Below are positions 12,353 through 22,799 of a stretch of 64,000 nt of DNA, piece by piece. The notes below the pieces were generated by a model. That model was given only the letters and a program-made list of their open reading frames with translations, was not told the DNA's origin and searched no databases. A program made the translations under genes and the position numbers. Source of the stretch: Albula goreensis. Its lineage: Eukaryota > Chordata > Actinopteri > Albuliformes > Albulidae. The stretch is from the NCBI GenBank assembly GCA_022829145.1, contig CM040761.1, positions 13,884,245 to 13,948,244 on the forward strand. Direction: 5' to 3'. Position 1 is the stretch's first letter, and each line of letters begins with the position of its first letter.

Positions 12353-13891
12353 GTGAGGCTTTTGCACATGCAGCAACAGTTGACATGATCATGCACATAT
12401 CTAATATAGAACATTACGTCACTCCCTAGAGCTTCAAAACGTCCAAGTACATCTCTTGGCTGGGGACTTTGATCTTTAGCTAAGTGAGCTACTGGTATTT
12501 TTTTTGTGCACGGTGGCTTTAAAAAATCTTAAAATACAGACTACCACCACGCCACAAGAAAGAATGAATCAAACCCAGCTTTGATGTATTCTTTGTATTG
12601 TAAAGATTTACTTTGACAGCAAAGCTGTTATCTTTAAAGTGTAATGGTTAGACAAGTTATCAAACTGGTGTCAAGTCTTTTGCATTGATTGGTTAGTGTC
12701 TGGTCGTGGTGATGTGAGGAGGATCATATCAAGGGTTTGACTCCTGTCCTTCTCACATGACACATATATGCTATTCTGCAAATGAGGTGGTGATGTAGTT
12801 GACTTATAAGACCAAATATGTACTGTCACAAAACCAAAATCACATTTTTCAGATCAAATTTTGTGGGAGTTTATTGCTCTTGGAAAATTGTACATAATAC
12901 AAAGTACTGGAAGTACTGGAATCTGGAGTTCAGAATGTTATTTTTATATTGCGCAAGTGTTTTCACAACTGAAGCAAAATGTTCTTTAATGGGGACATTT
13001 TGAAACAACACCTAAATATTCAAATCTCTCATTTATCTTAAATTATGACTGCCCAATCTGATTATAAGTGTAACATTTGACATGAAAGAATAATAAAGAT
13101 CGACATGCAGTCATACACTGATAAAAGTAATATTTTTTATCAGAATGCCACTATGCATGTCTGTATTGCATGATTAAAATGAACGGGTAAGAGGATCCAT
13201 TTTATTCACTGTTGCCTGGTTCAATTAAAGCAAATGCATATTATCATTGTAATTGATTATTACATGCTGTCACGAGTGCTACTCAGAAATCAAACAGCGC
13301 TGAGCGTTGAGATCAGTGAAGATGCTCTTCCTTTGACTAATCTCATCTGATAGTGACAGCATGAGATTAGGAGCTCTGTTCGCTTCAAATGCCCCTCCCC
13401 CCATCCCCCTTTCAAGCAGGTTTAACCTGTCAGCATCTGCCCTGGTGTAATGTCAAAACCATGGACAGGGAGGAGGAAAGACGTGTTTATGTATATGTCA
13501 AGTGAGACACCCCCGTGGGTAATGGAATGAAATGTTCAAAATGACATTTCATTCCATTACTGTTCAAAATCTGTCCCATGCACTGTATTAGACTGATATC
13601 TGTATCGGACATTAGGTCCCCAGGCCTTGGATTGAATTTGTGATCAGGTTTAGGGAGGCTTTCGGCTGATGGTATCAGCTATCTTTGACTGACAGCTTCC
13701 CCCTCCAGATATGACTGGGTTTTGCTTACTGCACAGATTAGACACGTGACAGCGTAGTTACGACTCCTGATCATATCTCATCTCTCACACATCGCTGCTT
13801 GGTCCAGCCCAGTTACTCTGCTCTTTCAATATCAATCCACTTATAGGAATCTCTTCTCAAAACCCCCACCCCCACCGCCCTTTCTTTTCAG
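12353..13891 (+). other. gabrg3: gabrg3 intron inside the M3-M4 loop coding region
   Basis: This is a 1.54 kb intron. Mammalian gamma-3 has about 20 extra loop residues (LLHPDSSRWIPERISLQAPS) between the parts encoded by the flanking exons. I searched the intron for a phase-0 cassette with a WIPER-like codon run between AG and GT and found none. A perfect 17-base inverted repeat lies at 13519-13560. The acceptor tract is unusually C-rich (about 13861-13880, CCCCCACCCCCACCGCCC) before TTTCTTTTCAG. Confidence 0.7.
13519..13560. repeat. perfect 17-base inverted repeat (intronic hairpin)
   Basis: The left arm is GTAATGGAATGAAATGT (13519-13535), the spacer is TCAAAATG (13536-13543), and the right arm is the exact reverse complement (13544-13560). 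The spacer motif TGTTCAAAAT recurs just after the right arm at 13561. It lies about 330 bases upstream of the terminal gabrg3 exon. Confidence 0.9.
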
Positions 13892-14170
13892 AACTACTCG
13901 GTGCTGGATGTGGGACCGCCCCCTACAGTCATCACGCTGAACAATTCCATGTACTGGCAGGAGTTTGAGGAGGCCTGTGTGTACGAGTGTCTGGATGGGA
14001 AGGATTGCCAGAGCTTCTTCTGCTGTTTTGAGGAGTGCAAGGGAGGGGCGTGGCGAAAAGGTCGGGTCCACATAGACATCCTAGAACTGGACGCTTACTC
14101 CCGCGTCTTCTTTCCCACGTCCTTTCTGCTGTTCAATGTTGTCTACTGGGTAGGCTACCTCTACCTTTGA
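13892..14170 (+). CDS. gabrg3: GABA-A receptor gamma-3, terminal coding exon with M4
   Basis: This phase-0 exon encodes 92 residues plus TGA. It starts [18 protein letters not shown] and continues [18 protein letters not shown]. It carries the cysteine-rich stretch [16 protein letters not shown], then [19 protein letters not shown], and ends in M4 ([21 protein letters not shown]). In gamma-2 the equivalent Cys-rich segment is palmitoylated and binds GABARAP, which governs clustering; that function is inferred here by homology. NYS at the start and TLNNSxYWQEFE are gamma-3 hallmarks. The acceptor is TTCTTTTCAG at 13882-13891. The stop at 14168-14170 follows YLYL, the conserved gamma C-terminus, so the gene's end is complete. 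Confidence 0.97.
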   Translation, partial: NYSVLDVGPPPTVITLNNSMYWQEFEEACVYECLDGKDCQSFFCCFEECKGGAWRKGRVHIDILELDAYSRVFFPTSFLLFNVVYWVGYLYL

Positions 14171-14615
14171 CTTGTCTCCGACAATGAAGAGGACTCTTTG
14201 GCTTTTAGGTTGCCTTCAAATCAGGAGGTGGCACAAAGGAGAGACAGCAAAAAAGAGAGAGGAAGTAAAAGAAGAAGAACAAACTTAAGGTGTCACCATG
14301 AGAACATCGGTTTTGCTACAAGGACTTCAGTAGTCATATCTGGTACTTTTTTAAAGGGTTTGACACACACAGAAAAAGTGCTATATTTAAGTATTACAAT
14401 TCCTTTGGGATATTTAGTAAGGGGGCCAGGCTTCCCTTACTTCACTAGGAGGCGATTGTCCATGGGCTGTTGTATACTGGTATTTTCTGCCAGACTTTTC
14501 TGCCTTGTACTTCAGGTACCGTAATAATTAGTATGATATTACATATGGATTTTTTTTTGTTCATATACCCTTGACTTTCCTATGAGCAGAAGTGTTCACA
14601 TTGATGGGGTAGAAC

Positions 14616-14641
14616 GGGGACAGGGTGGGTAGGGGTGGGGG
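14616..14641 (+). other. G-quadruplex-capable tract in gabrg3 3' UTR
   Basis: G runs of 4, 3, 3, 4 and 5 (14616-14619, 14623-14625, 14627-14629, 14632-14635, 14637-14641) have 1-3 base loops on the sense strand, so the mRNA would carry it. It lies about 450 bases after the stop. Confidence 0.8.
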
Positions 14642-15213
14642 TTTGGGCAGGGATAAACAGTCGTGCTAAAGAAACCAACATGTATGCCTTTCACAGCAGC
14701 TTCTCTTGAACTCCCCACACTTCTGTCAGAACTGCCCAAGAGGTTATTCTTGCAAAAAGGAAAAAAAACCTTCTTAATTCAGCTGTCAGTCAAAGCCGGG
14801 TGTCGTTTGGGTGAGGGACATACAGTGCCATTTGCAGTGCCTTCTTCAGGAGGGGTGGCGTGGCAGTCTGCCTGCGCAGAGGAGGAAAGTACCGAGAGGA
14901 TCAGTGGCCGGTTTTGACTGATCACTGCACATACACAGTATATATACATATATATATATATTTTTGCCAGCGGTTTTGTTTCAGGGTATGTTTCTCTCAA
15001 ACATTACTCATCAGATCATCGGTACACCTTTGGCACCCCTTATTTAACCTCATTGCATGCTAAATGATTTATGAAGATCAACCTATATAACTGCACAAAG
15101 GATTCCTGTGACTATCCCAGAAGGATGCACTGAGAATACAGGACCCCTTTTTCATTTATACTTTTCAAAGAGGAAAATGAAATGTTTTTGAATATTATAT
15201 TAGTGGTGTGTAG

Positions 15214-15219
15214 AATAAA
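15214..15219 (+). terminator. candidate gabrg3 polyadenylation signal
   Basis: An exact AATAAA is followed by an A-run, about 1.04 kb after the stop codon. It is the first strong hexamer I see downstream of the gene. Usage is unproven. Confidence 0.35.
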
Positions 15220-15803
15220 AAAAATCTCCTCCTATATTTATATAGTTTAATAGCATAATTTTCCAAGAAACTTGTTTAAAAAGTCAGTAATAATAGATTA
15301 TAGATTTACAAGCAGTTTACTCAAATCAATAATTAATTGCACGGTTTGGTAAGCATTATAGATCAGACATTAACATAGCATAACACAGCATCTCATTTTT
15401 ATCACTGGATTTAATCTGTTTTGCTTTGATAAGATTCTGTTCTTCTATAATCCATCTTGCCTAACTGGAGGGTAATTTCCTTGAAACCACAGATCAGGGG
15501 ATTTACCACAACTGGTGAATATACAGGGGTGCTGAAAGGCATGATGTATTATAATATAGGGCATCGTTTGAGTCTGAGTGGCTGAACCACTACTGCTCAT
15601 TGAAATTATGGATGAAATTACCTTCCTGATCCCAGACCATTTTCAAAGTACTTGATGAGAGATACACATTTTACTAAACTTTTACAGGACATGAGATGAT
15701 GAGTGAAGATCCGCAACTGTAATAAGAACTGAGTACCTTATAACACTATGTTTCAGTCTGAGGTAAGCACCACCAAAGGTTTCATCTAAACTGAAAGTTT
15801 GAA

Positions 15804-15822
15804 TGTGTGTGTGTGTGTGTGT

Positions 15823-15884
<62 letters not shown>

Positions 15885-15947
15885 ACACACGTGCATGTGT
15901 GTGTGTGCGCACGTGCGTGTGTGTGTGTGTGCGCACACGTGCGCGTG

Positions 15948-15979
<32 letters not shown>

Positions 15980-15997
15980 CGCACATGCGTGTGTTTT

Positions 15998-16029
<32 letters not shown>

Positions 16030-16044
16030 GCGTGCATACGTGTG
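15804..16044. repeat. long compound (GT)n tract with GC-rich Z-DNA-type segments
   Basis: About 240 bases of alternating purine-pyrimidine: pure GT blocks separated by GCACACACGTGCATG, GCGCACGTGCG and GCGCACACGTGCGCG segments. GT-rich sequence continues weakly to 16115. It sits 1.6 kb past the gabrg3 stop. The long open frames over it on both strands (Cys-Val and His-Thr repeats) are artefacts of the dinucleotide repeat. Confidence 0.97.
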
Positions 16045-16119
16045 AAGATGGGCATGCATGCCCTCGGGTGGTGTGTACATGTGAATATGTATGTGTGTGT
16101 GAGGGTGTGTGTACATGCA

Positions 16120-18812
16120 CTTTTGTGGCAGTCTACTTAGGTAGAATTTATTTTGTTTCTATTGTTTGTTCATGTATTAGCTATGTGCCAAATATTATAT
16201 GGCTTACTTTTGGTGGGAAAACATTTATTTTCAGACTGTCCTGCAGGTTTTGGCCTCATGTCTTTTCAGCTGTTATCGTGGACAGTTGTCTTATTGTTGC
16301 TCCCATTTATATATACTTTAATACTTTCAGTGATGTTTAATTCTCAGTTTTTTACAATTTTAGTGACCTGCAGGTCCTTTAAAAATAGTGTCTGGCTGCT
16401 AGACATCTTTTAGCAGAGCTGAAATCAAACGATAACTCATTTTTTTCAGTTTTCACAATGGCTGTTTCATTACTCTCCATATCTCACAGAAGATTTGCTT
16501 TTCTTGATACCTGCTTTGACAATAGATTTAGAACATTACTTATAATGAGTTCAAAGGGAAGTGTCAAATGTGTTATTTGAGATTGTCATTAAAGTTGGTC
16601 TTGTGCTCTGTTGTTAATATATTGAACTCATCTCAAATCTGTCGTGAATTGCAGCCAGGCATTCTGGTTCAGCATATTAAAATATTTTTTCTGGAGTGAT
16701 GACTTCTGTGGCTTCTGGGTTTGTACCTTATTATCCTGTCTTGTGTTTTCTTTCTCTGATTTCTCAGTGTGCTTCAGCACATTATTAATGTGATTGTCAA
16801 CCTTTCCGCTGCTGTGTAAAATATGCAGTGCTTGCTCTCTGGTGAGGACTGATGACATACTTTAGGGAGGATGCAGTCACCGTGGGCAACGCTCATTGCC
16901 AGGGCTGATGTCTCTCAGGGTGTCTTTGAAGGGGACTCCCTAATTTCTCTCCATCCCTTTTCTATTTAACAACTGAGCCAAGTCCTATGTTTTGAACTAT
17001 CTTCATAAGGATAATTTGATAATGGTCATGTTGGCTGTGCCATCTGTACGATCCTGCAGAAGGAAATTCTGTGGCGTGGTTCATGGAAATGCAAATTAAA
17101 GTAATGAGCTGTATTGGATCTGTGGAACCAAGATGGATACAACCATTATCTCTTACAAGTCTTTCATATTTCTCAAAAAAACAGAGAGGGCGATACTGCT
17201 GACGTAACAGTGAATGAGATTATTTGGGGTGTCTGAGCTTTCCTATGAATTCCATTTTTATCAGCTCTGAGAATTAATAGAGGAAAAAAATTGAACTGTG
17301 GATTCATAGAGGCACAATTTGGTCTGAAAAGAGGGCAGGGCAATGTTGGGAAGGCAATGTGATTCTTAATCAGTGGGTACAGCTAGCAGTAGTGACAGTA
17401 GTATTATGACAGAGTAGGTGACACAGTGAAAATTGTGCAATTGTAATTGAACTTTGTGATGCCACATGGGAACGTGCCAGTGTTGGAGGAAATGTTTTTG
17501 TATACAGTAGTGCAGTATGAGAGCACTGTGCCTAAGAGGCTTGTATGGCTGTGCAAAGACACCCATGTTTAATGGAAAACTTTGTGGAACATAAATCTCT
17601 ACGGTGTAATAGCAGTTGCATTTGTGAGCCTTCACATGTGAATTCTTTATGTTTCATTATGTCAGCAGAATAAATACAATGTTTGTGTGTTTTTCCCAGT
17701 ACTTGAAAGGTTTTAAAAGGTATGGACACTGACACTTTTGAGACTGGAATTATTCAGCTGTAAACGTGTTTCTTTTTAAAACAGTTAAATACCTGAAAAA
17801 ACCCCATGTAAGTCCAATCTCCTCTGACCAGATAGCATTTCAAAAATGAAAAATGATGCCAAAGAAATGCAAATATGAAGAGGAGCTACAGTTCCATACC
17901 CTTCATCTAAGTCAACATTTTAAAAATAAAATAATGCTTTGGATTTTTTCTTTATTATTTTGGGGTTTTTTTACTGACTTTGTGGATCTAGTGCTGTAAA
18001 AAATGTCATATTGAAAGTGACTAAAACACAGAGTAAATGATCTGATCAGAACTGTTTGGTTGGTTTAGTGTATTTGATACTATTGCGTTTGATTGTTTTT
18101 ACATCTCATGTAACATTGGACACTAACAGCAAAATATGTATAGTTTATTTTCTTCAGATCTGGAACTTGAAGCCAACACATAACATACATATTCTTTATC
18201 TATATTCTGTCATGAACCAATCCAACAAGTTCAAATCCTTTATGCTTCTCTTCCCCACTTTGAGTTCCTCACCTTTGAGTTGATAATGAGAGGTTCTGAG
18301 GAGGGCTGAACAAAGCCCTTTCAGCCTGTATCTCATTTACTAATGTCCAGTACACATGTTTAAACATATATGAGACAAAGTTTGTACTTGCAGCACAATT
18401 TAATTAAATTGGTTTCTCTCTTATAGAAATAGTTTTTTACTTAAGTTGCACTTGTCACTGGTTGTTGTTGCAGAAACTTTTGTGAGTAACATGTATATAT
18501 CATGTTTCAACGGTTGCAAGTAAATGCAGATGTTGAGTTAGATGTTTTTTTTTCCTCAGAGATACTGTGCTTTCTTGTAATTTTTGTTTTGTTTTATTTG
18601 TTTTATTTTCAAATTCAAAAGAAAGTGTCTGTAAGGTTTAGGACTGTCCACAATTCATTTCTATAGTCCATCTTATTTTCATATATGTAATTCTTTTTAT
18701 ATTGGAAATGTACATTATAGCAGTAATTAAAAAACACAAAATAAAACGTTTTTCATTTCTGTAAACTCTTGCAGTCATGGTCATAATATTTCAACAGTTG
18801 AAAATGTGTGGG

Positions 18813-18814
<2 letters not shown>
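16120..18814. other. intergenic or distal gabrg3 3' UTR, no recognised feature
   Basis: AT-rich unique sequence with no coding frame I recognise. AATAAA at about 18740-18745, after a TTTTTATATTGG-type AT-rich run, could be a distal polyadenylation site for a long gabrg3 transcript. Confidence 0.4.
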
Positions 18815-18858
<44 letters not shown>

Positions 18859-18870
18859 TCTTACTTACAT

Positions 18871-18953
<83 letters not shown>
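18815..18953. repeat. (CT)n followed by (CA)n compound microsatellite
   Basis: (TC)n runs from 18815 to 18854, followed by a short spacer and a (CA)n of 80 bases (18874-18953). The CA orientation is opposite to the GT tracts at 11.7, 15.8 and 37.7 kb. Confidence 0.97.
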
Positions 18954-18958
<5 letters not shown>

Positions 18959-19819
18959 TAAACTTTAGCTTCCTGAATAAGATAACAATCTTAAACTCGA
19001 GACTACAGAGGGGTTAAAACATTATAGCAAATGAAAACCTACATTCACAGAAAGGTTGAAAACACAGATTGTATCGCATCTGTAGCCATGTATTGCAAAT
19101 CTATTTTTCCTATCAGTCTGTGCGACTCAGTAGTTGCTATATTGTTTATTCCAGATCTCTGTGGTACAACATTTGGAAGATATCACAGCGTGAGAAAACA
19201 ATAAATGTTTACTCAGACACATATATGATGACATATTAATGAGAAACCAAGAAAAAGACATCAAATCACAACTGCCAAGACTGTTATCATTGTCGGAGAG
19301 TACCGTTTCAGTCGGACAGTTTTCCTATATAACATATGGATGGATCCTGGGTATCCATCATAATCTGTGGCCTGGAAACGCTGAGTAAATGTCGCCCTTG
19401 TTGACGAAGTTCAACATATTGCTTTACCTTTGCTGACAATTTCCATTTCCTTCAGCAATATGGCATCAACAAAAAGAGTCTTCCTGACACCATCTCCAAA
19501 TCTGCCAGCTAAGTGGCTTCTCTGCTTTCTCTCAAGGCACTTTGAAAGTTGCTAAATTATTGTAGCTACATGTGAATATGTACAGTGTGTTCCTGAGTCT
19601 ATCTGTCTTTGTGAGGCTGAAAACTCCTTAACTCCTTTGGAAAAACAAAATTCTAAGGGAAAAAAGTGGGAAGTTTTCTTCCAGCCCCTTAGTCACAACC
19701 ACAGAGCTCTATAGAAAATCAACATTGTAGTTCACAATGTTACAGAACTCAACTGAAATGAAAAGAAACAGAGATATTACTGCAACGCAGGAATAGGTTC
19801 CAAGTTTTTCCTGACATGC

Positions 19820-21136
19820 TGCTGTTAAGTTTAATGCAGCAGAATCCATAAGGCTGGTCTCTGGGGCCGGGCGCTTGCAGCCACAGCAGCAGCAGCACAT
19901 GAGAATGGAACAGGTACACAGGTACACAGGTACCACGGTTTTTAGCTGTGCTAGGCTGAATAAAAACTGTTTATAACCAAACAATACATTTCAGGGACTT
20001 CATTCTTATAACAAACAATGTAATAAGCATAGATGCGCTCTGGCTCCACCTAGTAAGTATCACTGACATAAAGCAATATTTATCAAAGTCAGGAGACCAG
20101 CTGTTGCTAGAGTTGCTCAGGGTCTTTCTGAAGTCACTCATTGTTTTGCACTGCATTTTTATTAGGGTTTCTCATGTTAGGGTTTTCTAGGGTTTCGCTT
20201 TCTACTTTAAGCGTCTACTTTTTGCGTTTCTGTGGTTACGGTTAGGTTTCTAGTATTAGAGTTTCAAAGGGTATAGTTTACAGTAATAGGGTTTGTAAGT
20301 TAGGGTTAGGGTTTCTAGTATTAGGTATCAGTTTAGGAAAACAGGTGAAGGTTTCTTCGGAATGTGATAGATCTTTAGACATGCTGGTACTGAAAGTTTA
20401 TCATTTCCATTTTGATTGTGTCTCGACTCTGAAATATTGAGTGTGAAGTGGGAGTTGATGTGTTCCTGTGCTGCTGTTAGTGAATGCGTCCGTAAGGCTG
20501 GTCTCTGGGGCCGGGCGCTTTCTGCAGCCACAGCAGCAGCAGCACATGAGAATGGAACAGGTACACAGGTACACAGGTACCACGGTTTTTAGCTACACAT
20601 CTGAGCTAGGCTGAATAAAAACAATGTTTATAACCAAACAATACATTTCAGGGACTTCATTCTTATAACAAACAATGTAATAAGCATAGATGCGCTCTGG
20701 CTCCACCCTAGTAAGTATCACTGACATAAAGCAATATTTATCAAAGTCAGGAGACCAGCTGTTGCTAGAGATTGCTCAGGGTCTTTCTGAAGTCACTCAT
20801 TATTTGCACTGCATTTTTATTAGGGTTTCTCATGTTAGGTTTTCTAGGGTTTCGCTTTCTACTTTAAGCGTCTACTTTTTGCGTTTCTGTGGTTACGATT
20901 AGGGTTTCTAGTATTAGAGTTTCTAAGGTTATAGTTTACAGTAATAGGGTTTGTAAGTTAGGGTTAGGGTTTCTAGTATTAGGGTATCTAAGGTTATAGT
21001 TTATAGTAGTAAGGCTTCTAGGGTTTGGGTTACTGTTTCTATGGTCAGGGTTTCTTGGGCTACTGATTATATGTTTAGTGTTAGGGTTTCTAGTATTAGG
21101 GTTTGTAGGGTTAGGGACTCTAAGGTTAGGGTTAGG
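19820..21136. repeat. 644-base tandem duplication, two copies, each half telomere-like
   Basis: The copies align from about 19849 and from 20493 (offset 644), for about 480 bases, at very high identity. Each has a front half starting AAGGCTGGTCTCTGGGGCC, with a CAG run and three ACAGGT(AC) minisatellite units, then a back half of degenerate TTAGGG repeats beginning ATTAGGGTTTCTCATG. Homology weakly extends a further 25-30 bases left (GCTGCTGTTA). Most differences between copies are small insertions or deletions rather than substitutions, which suggests recent duplication, gene conversion, or assembly indels. There is no coding frame. The source of the front half is unknown to me. Confidence 0.85.
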
Positions 21137-21260
21137 GTTAGGGTTAGGGTTTCTATGTTTAGGGTTAATAGCGTTAGGGTTTCTAGTATTAAGGTTTCTA
21201 GTTTAGGGCTTCTAGGGTTAGGGTTTCTAGGGTCAGGGTTTGTAGGAGTGGGGTTATTCG
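20160..21260 (+). repeat. degenerate TTAGGG-like (telomere-like) arrays, G strand on +
   Basis: Two blocks, about 20160-20335 and 20819-21260, consist of units such as TAGGGTTTCTAG, TATTAGGGTTTC and GTTAGGG. Four perfect consecutive TTAGGG units occur at about 21126-21149. All run in the same direction, with the G-rich strand on +. This is an interstitial telomere-like sequence, or a satellite derived from one. Confidence 0.8.
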
Positions 21261-21870
21261 GTTTGAGTTTCTTGTATTATTTTTATTATCATTATATTAT
21301 GAATAATTATAGTAATAATATGTAAGAAGTGCCCCTGGCAGATGATACAGAAGAGCACAGATGCTAAACTTACTCTGTACCATCTACTTGGGGGATCAAA
21401 TGAACTCCATGGAGAATGTTATGATGCATGAACCAATGCAGGGATTTTTGAAGATGAACTTATATTATACTCAGTTTTGTCCCAGGAAGTATTTTGATTT
21501 GCATTGTGCTTCTGTTCCAAATAGTCACGCTACTGCGGGTTTGTATAAGCTTCATATATAAAGCTATAAATAGAAGAGGCCAAGCCTTTTGATGTTAGCA
21601 AAATGCATTTGAATTATTATGAATTAAGAGTAAGAACAACCTCTCTCCCCAGGAGAAAGCATTGGCATGTACAGCAGAATGAAGATGTAAACATAAAAAG
21701 GGAGATGATTCTAAAAGATTGCATTGTAATTATAGGTTCTGGAATTAGCAAAGACCATTCTCATTAAAAACATCTGACAGTGTGGATTCCTTTATTTCCC
21801 CAGTGCAAAATAGAGTTGTCAGTAAGAAGCTTATGTTAGTGGAAGGTAGGAGAATGGCAATTTTTGGTAT
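21261..21870. other. unique spacer between telomere-like array and solo LTR
   Basis: AT-rich sequence without a recognised gene or repeat. The 66-residue open frame here has no family resemblance. Confidence 0.4.
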
Positions 21871-22570
21871 TGTTACGGCCATAGTCGCCACTCTGGATCC
21901 CTTGTGCACATGAAGGGTTGCCTCCTTAAGTCATGTATTAAGTGTGTTTTAAAATTTGCTATAATTAAAGAGAAATAGTTATTTAGTGGTTAGCTGCAGA
22001 ATATTTTGGGTGTGGGTAGTTATCCTTGGGCTTGAGATGGAGTCATGGAAAGGTGCACCTGTCCCTTTAAGTGTTTGGTTGGGTCTCATGGGAAGGGGGC
22101 GGAGTGACTGAGTGCCAGCAGGTATAAAGTTGGTGGAAGATGGTCGTCTCGAGAGAAGCAGAAAGAAGAGCCGACCAGAGAACAGAAAGTGCTGGTACTT
22201 GTATGCCACCACCCGAAGACCAACTGTGGAAGAGAGACTGCAGCTAACTTTTAGGAAAAAACCAAAAACTTTGAACAAAGGAAAACCACAGACTGAGCTG
22301 GCCCGTCAGAGTGGAAGACTGCACACTGGAGTTGGCCGAGGACCCGAGAGATACAGCCTGAGGGGTTTGTGGCGCCTGGACTTGGTAAGCACCTTTGACT
22401 TTGTTGGCTGCCATCTCAAGTCCAGGATAAAATTTTGGGGGATATCTTTCAGGGGTCTAGGAGAGGTGTGCAGGGAATGTTAGGGCGTGGCATGGGAGGT
22501 TTACCCCTAGCAAACGAAGGCCTATAATTGCGGTGGGCTCACAGCTGGCCTCCTATGCGCGCTCGTAACA
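21871..22570. mobile_element. solo LTR (fossil LTR retroelement)
   Basis: The 700-base unit has the termini TGTTACG...CGTAACA, a 7-base perfect inverted terminal repeat of the TG..CA type usual for LTRs. It is flanked by a 4-base target duplication GTAT (21867-21870 and 22571-22574). Inside are a GC box (about 22096-22104) and a TATAAAG (22123-22129), as in an LTR promoter, which would fit + orientation. No internal coding region is present, so this is the remnant left by recombination between two LTRs. The family is uncertain: Ty3-type or another LTR class. The intact ends and target duplication suggest it is fairly young relative to other repeats here. Confidence 0.8.
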
Positions 22571-22612
22571 GTATTACTGAATTTTTATGTCTCATATTCT
22601 TAAACCTATCAT

Positions 22613-22797
22613 GGTTTCTAACCCTAACCCTAGAAACCCTAATTCTACAAACCCTAATCCTAACCCTAGAAACTTTCATACTAGAAACCCTAACCTGAGC
22701 CCTACAAACCCTAACCCTAGAAACCCTACCCTTAGAAGCCTTAATACAAGAAAACCTAACCTAACTGTAACCCTAGAAACCCTAATACTAGAAACAG
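22613..22797 (-). repeat. degenerate CCCTAA-like array (telomere-like, opposite orientation)
   Basis: Units such as CTAACCCTAACCCTAGAAACC, AATCCTAACCCTAG and CCCTAATACTAGAAAC occur. These are the reverse complement of the units at 20160-21260, including the TTTCTAG variant as CTAGAAA. The shared variant means both arrays come from the same repeat family rather than independent telomere gains. Confidence 0.85.
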
Positions 22798-22799
22798 GC

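Larger units (their letters stand above)
14171..15219 (+). other. gabrg3: gabrg3 3' UTR (at least proximal part)
   Basis: Non-coding sequence follows the stop directly. It holds a G-quadruplex-capable tract at 14616-14641 and a TA-repeat at about 14938-14962. A canonical AATAAA lies at 15214-15219 and could end a short transcript. The UTR may continue much further: another AATAAA lies near 18740. There is no transcript evidence to decide. Confidence 0.5.

Noticed and set aside
13605-13655. Possible loop cassette exon containing a W-I codon pair (TGG ATT)
   Set aside because: Available AG/GT boundaries give 32 or 24 bases; one is out of frame and the other contains a stop.
15682-16340. Long frames on both strands of Cys-Val or His-Thr repeats (up to 177 codons)
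   Set aside because: They are translations of the GT/CA dinucleotide tract and exist in several frames at once.
22112-22483. 123-codon + strand frame, rich in Arg and Lys
   Set aside because: It lies wholly within the 700-base solo LTR, starts next to its TATA motif, and resembles no protein.
20160-22797. CRISPR-like reading of the regular GGGTTTCTAG repeats
   Set aside because: There are no fixed-length repeats with unique spacers, the repeats are telomere-like, and the context is a vertebrate genome.
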